DNA of 64,000 nt, taken from assembly GCF_001403795.1 (NCBI RefSeq), contig NZ_CXSU01000011.1, forward strand, positions 557,945 to 621,944. The letters run 5' to 3'. The first letter of the stretch is position 1. Every line of letters begins with the position of its first letter. The notes under the pieces are model-generated. The model was not told the origin of the DNA. It saw nothing but the letters and a program-made list of their open reading frames with translations, and ran no database searches. Positions 62,481 through 64,000 of this stretch are shown piece after piece. This DNA is from Jannaschia donghaensis (lineage in GTDB: Bacteria; Pseudomonadota; Alphaproteobacteria; Rhodobacterales; Rhodobacteraceae). Position numbers and translations under genes: made by a program.

Positions 62481-64000
62481 TGCATATCTCTCCCGAAGAA
62501 ATGTGTGTCGGCATGCGCGCGTTCACCCGAGACGATGTCCTCGATCCAGAAACGTAGGTCGGTGCGATCAGCGAAGGCGGCGGCGTCGCCGGGCCGTGCG
62601 GTGACATAGACCCGCTGTCGGAAGGTCGCGTCGGCGGGGACGGGGACGGTCAGGTCGGTCCGCCCCTCCAGCGAGATGCGCAGCGTGTCGTCCGCCGTCA
62701 GCGACAGGTGGAAGGCCCGCTCCTCCCCGTGTTTGTTGCGCAGGCGGATGTCATAGGCGTTGCGGACCGATCCGTCAGACAGAACGACGAACTGCGGGTT
62801 GCGCACGGCGGCGACGGTCATGTCGATTTCGGGCCGGATGAACAGTGCGAAGAGAAGCCCCACGCCGATCGCGGCCCATAGAACCGTATAGACGATCGTC
62901 CGGGGGCGCAGGACGTGCTTCCAGATCGGCTGTGGCTGCCAACCCTTGGGCGCAGTGGTGATAATCGGAACCGGGGCGGTGTTGGGGGCGGAACGGGCCT
63001 GTCCGGCAACGGGGATCGAGACGCCATCGGCCTGCGTCGAAACGCCAAGCGGGACGACGGCGGCGCGTTGCGAGATGTCGTCGGCGGGGGGCTGATCGCT
63101 GAGGGCCAGGTAGTCGATCAATCCGCGCGGCTTGCCGATCCGGTCCATCACGTCGTCGCAGGCGTCGATGCACAGCGCGCAGGTGATGCAGGCCATCTGC
63201 TGTCCTTCGCGGATGTCGATGCCCATCGGGCAGACGTTGACGCAAGCCATGCAATCGATGCAGTCGCCCGTGGTGCCGTCATGCGCCTTGCCCCGCGGCT
63301 CCCCACGCCAATCGCGGTAGCCGACGGTCAGCGTGCCTTCGTCCATCATGGCGCCCTGGATGCGTGGCCAGGGGCACATGTAGATGCAGACCTGTTCGCG
63401 GGCGATGCCGCCCATCAGCACCGTCGTCGCCGTCAGGATGGCGACGGTGATATAGGCGACGGGGGCCGCCTGTCCGGTGACCAGGTCGACGGCCAATGTG
63501 GGCGCATCGGCGAAGTAGAACACCCAGGCCCCGCCGGTCAGCAGGCCGATGATAGCCCAGACGACATACTTGAAGACCCGCAGGCGGATCTTCCGGGCGT
63601 TCCAGCCGGCTTTCCACAAACGAACGCGGGCGTTGCGATCGCCTTCGATCCAACGTTCCGTCGCGATGAACAGGTCGGTCCAGACGGTTTGGGGACAGGT
63701 ATAGCCGCACCAGACACGGCCCAGCGCGGAGGTGAACAGGAACAGGCCAAGGCCGGCCATGATCAGCAAGCCCGCGACGAAGTAGAATTCGTGGGGCCAG
63801 ATCTCGATCCAGAAGAAATAGAACCGCCGCCCCGCCAGATCGACCAGCACGGCCTGGTCGGGCAGGTTCGGGCCGCGGTCCCAGCGGATGAAAGGCGTCA
63901 GGTAATAGATGCCGAGCGTAACCGCCATGATGATCCACTTCAGGCGACGGAACGTGCCGGTCACCTTCCGGGGGAAGACGGGTTCGCGGGCGGCGAAAAG
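62477..64000 (-). CDS. ccoG: Cbb3 oxidase accessory ferredoxin-like protein CcoG (5' end outside window)
   Basis: At least 508 residues; the frame is still open at the window end, reading LFAAREPVFPRKVTGTFRRL, so the true start lies beyond 64000. It has membrane helices, the cysteine motif WCGYTCPQTVWTDLF and two ferredoxin-type clusters (CIDCMACVNVCPMGID and CITCALCIDACDDVMD). A C-terminal Ig-like domain follows the fifth helix. Homologues act as copper reductases in cbb3 maturation. First visible gene of ccoG-ccoH-ccoI-ccoS; ccoNOQP would be expected upstream outside the window. Confidence 0.95.
   Translation of the reverse strand, partial: LFAAREPVFPRKVTGTFRRLKWIIMAVTLGIYYLTPFIRWDRGPNLPDQAVLVDLAGRRFYFFWIEIWPHEFYFVAGLLIMAGLGLFLFTSALGRVWCGYTCPQTVWTDLFIATERWIEGDRNARVRLWKAGWNARKIRLRVFKYVVWAIIGLLTGGAWVFYFADAPTLAVDLVTGQAAPVAYITVAILTATTVLMGGIAREQVCIYMCPWPRIQGAMMDEGTLTVGYRDWRGEPRGKAHDGTTGDCIDCMACVNVCPMGIDIREGQQMACITCALCIDACDDVMDRIGKPRGLIDYLALSDQPPADDISQRAAVVPLGVSTQADGVSIPVAGQARSAPNTAPVPIITTAPKGWQPQPIWKHVLRPRTIVYTVLWAAIGVGLLFALFIRPEIDMTVAAVRNPQFVVLSDGSVRNAYDIRLRNKHGEERAFHLSLTADDTLRISLEGRTDLTVPVPADATFRQRVYVTARPGDAAAFADRTDLRFWIEDIVSGERAHADTHFFGRDMQ

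Noticed and set aside
1..64000. CRISPR arrays, rRNA, tRNA or prophage structural genes
   Set aside because: No regularly spaced direct repeats of CRISPR type, no recognisable rRNA or tRNA sequence and no phage structural proteins were seen; the only recombinase is the short frameshifted one at 6564-7198.

Overview
The window is GC-rich DNA from an alphaproteobacterium, most likely a Rhodobacterales (Roseobacter-group) member. This is inferred from protein content: a crtYIB / crtE-crtW-crtZ carotenoid locus, a ccoGHIS cytochrome cbb3 maturation operon, a glgBCAX-pgm glycogen operon, several CUT1-type sugar ABC transporters, a KaiC-like ATPase and IS5/IS427 and IS1182 insertion sequences. No rRNA, tRNA or CRISPR array was seen.

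Layout. 1-5.5 kb (minus strand): a LacI-regulated operon with a sugar-binding protein, two unusual permeases and a GH63/MGH1-like glycosidase cut by the window edge; its LacI palindrome fills the spacer of a predicted promoter. 5.5-9.6 kb: a mobile island with a dead IS5-family element, a frameshifted tyrosine recombinase, a ParDE-like toxin-antitoxin pair and a dead IS1182 element. 9.75-20.5 kb: a carotenoid locus predicted to make beta-carotene and its keto/hydroxy derivatives (crtY-crtI-crtB on plus; outer-membrane protein-crtE-ABC exporter-crtW-crtZ on minus), with a LytTR regulator at one end and a 7-TM protein at the other. Both intergenic control regions carry paired TGCACGA-type repeats about 21 bp apart, so the locus looks like a LytTR regulon. 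20.9-32.1 kb: an accessory and decaying stretch holding two more dead IS5 copies, an AT-rich ankyrin gene, broken OsmC, DJ-1/PfpI, NIF3/CutA-like, AsnC and LysE genes, an intact cupin, a metalloprotease-like gene, and an intact kaiC-histidine kinase pair.

33-41 kb: a large secreted ExeM/NucH-type nuclease with RTX repeats, then a zinc-type locus (Zur-like box, DUF2796 protein, LolD/FtsX-like ABC pair, two DUF3299 proteins). 41-49 kb: a GntR-controlled operon with a complete sugar-type ABC transporter and four enzymes (bicupin, HpcH/HpaI aldolase, alpha/beta hydrolase, RraA-like) for an unidentified substrate. 49.4-59.6 kb: glgB-glgC-glgA-glgX-pgm, mostly start/stop coupled, facing a GH13 alpha-glucosidase. 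59.7-64 kb (minus): ccoG(partial)-ccoH-ccoI-ccoS.

The most unusual signals are (i) a family of about 41-bp hairpin elements inserted inside two of the three IS5-family copies, whose stems differ in sequence but stay base-paired, with empty sites available for comparison; and (ii) the LytTR-type repeat pairs bracketing the carotenoid locus.
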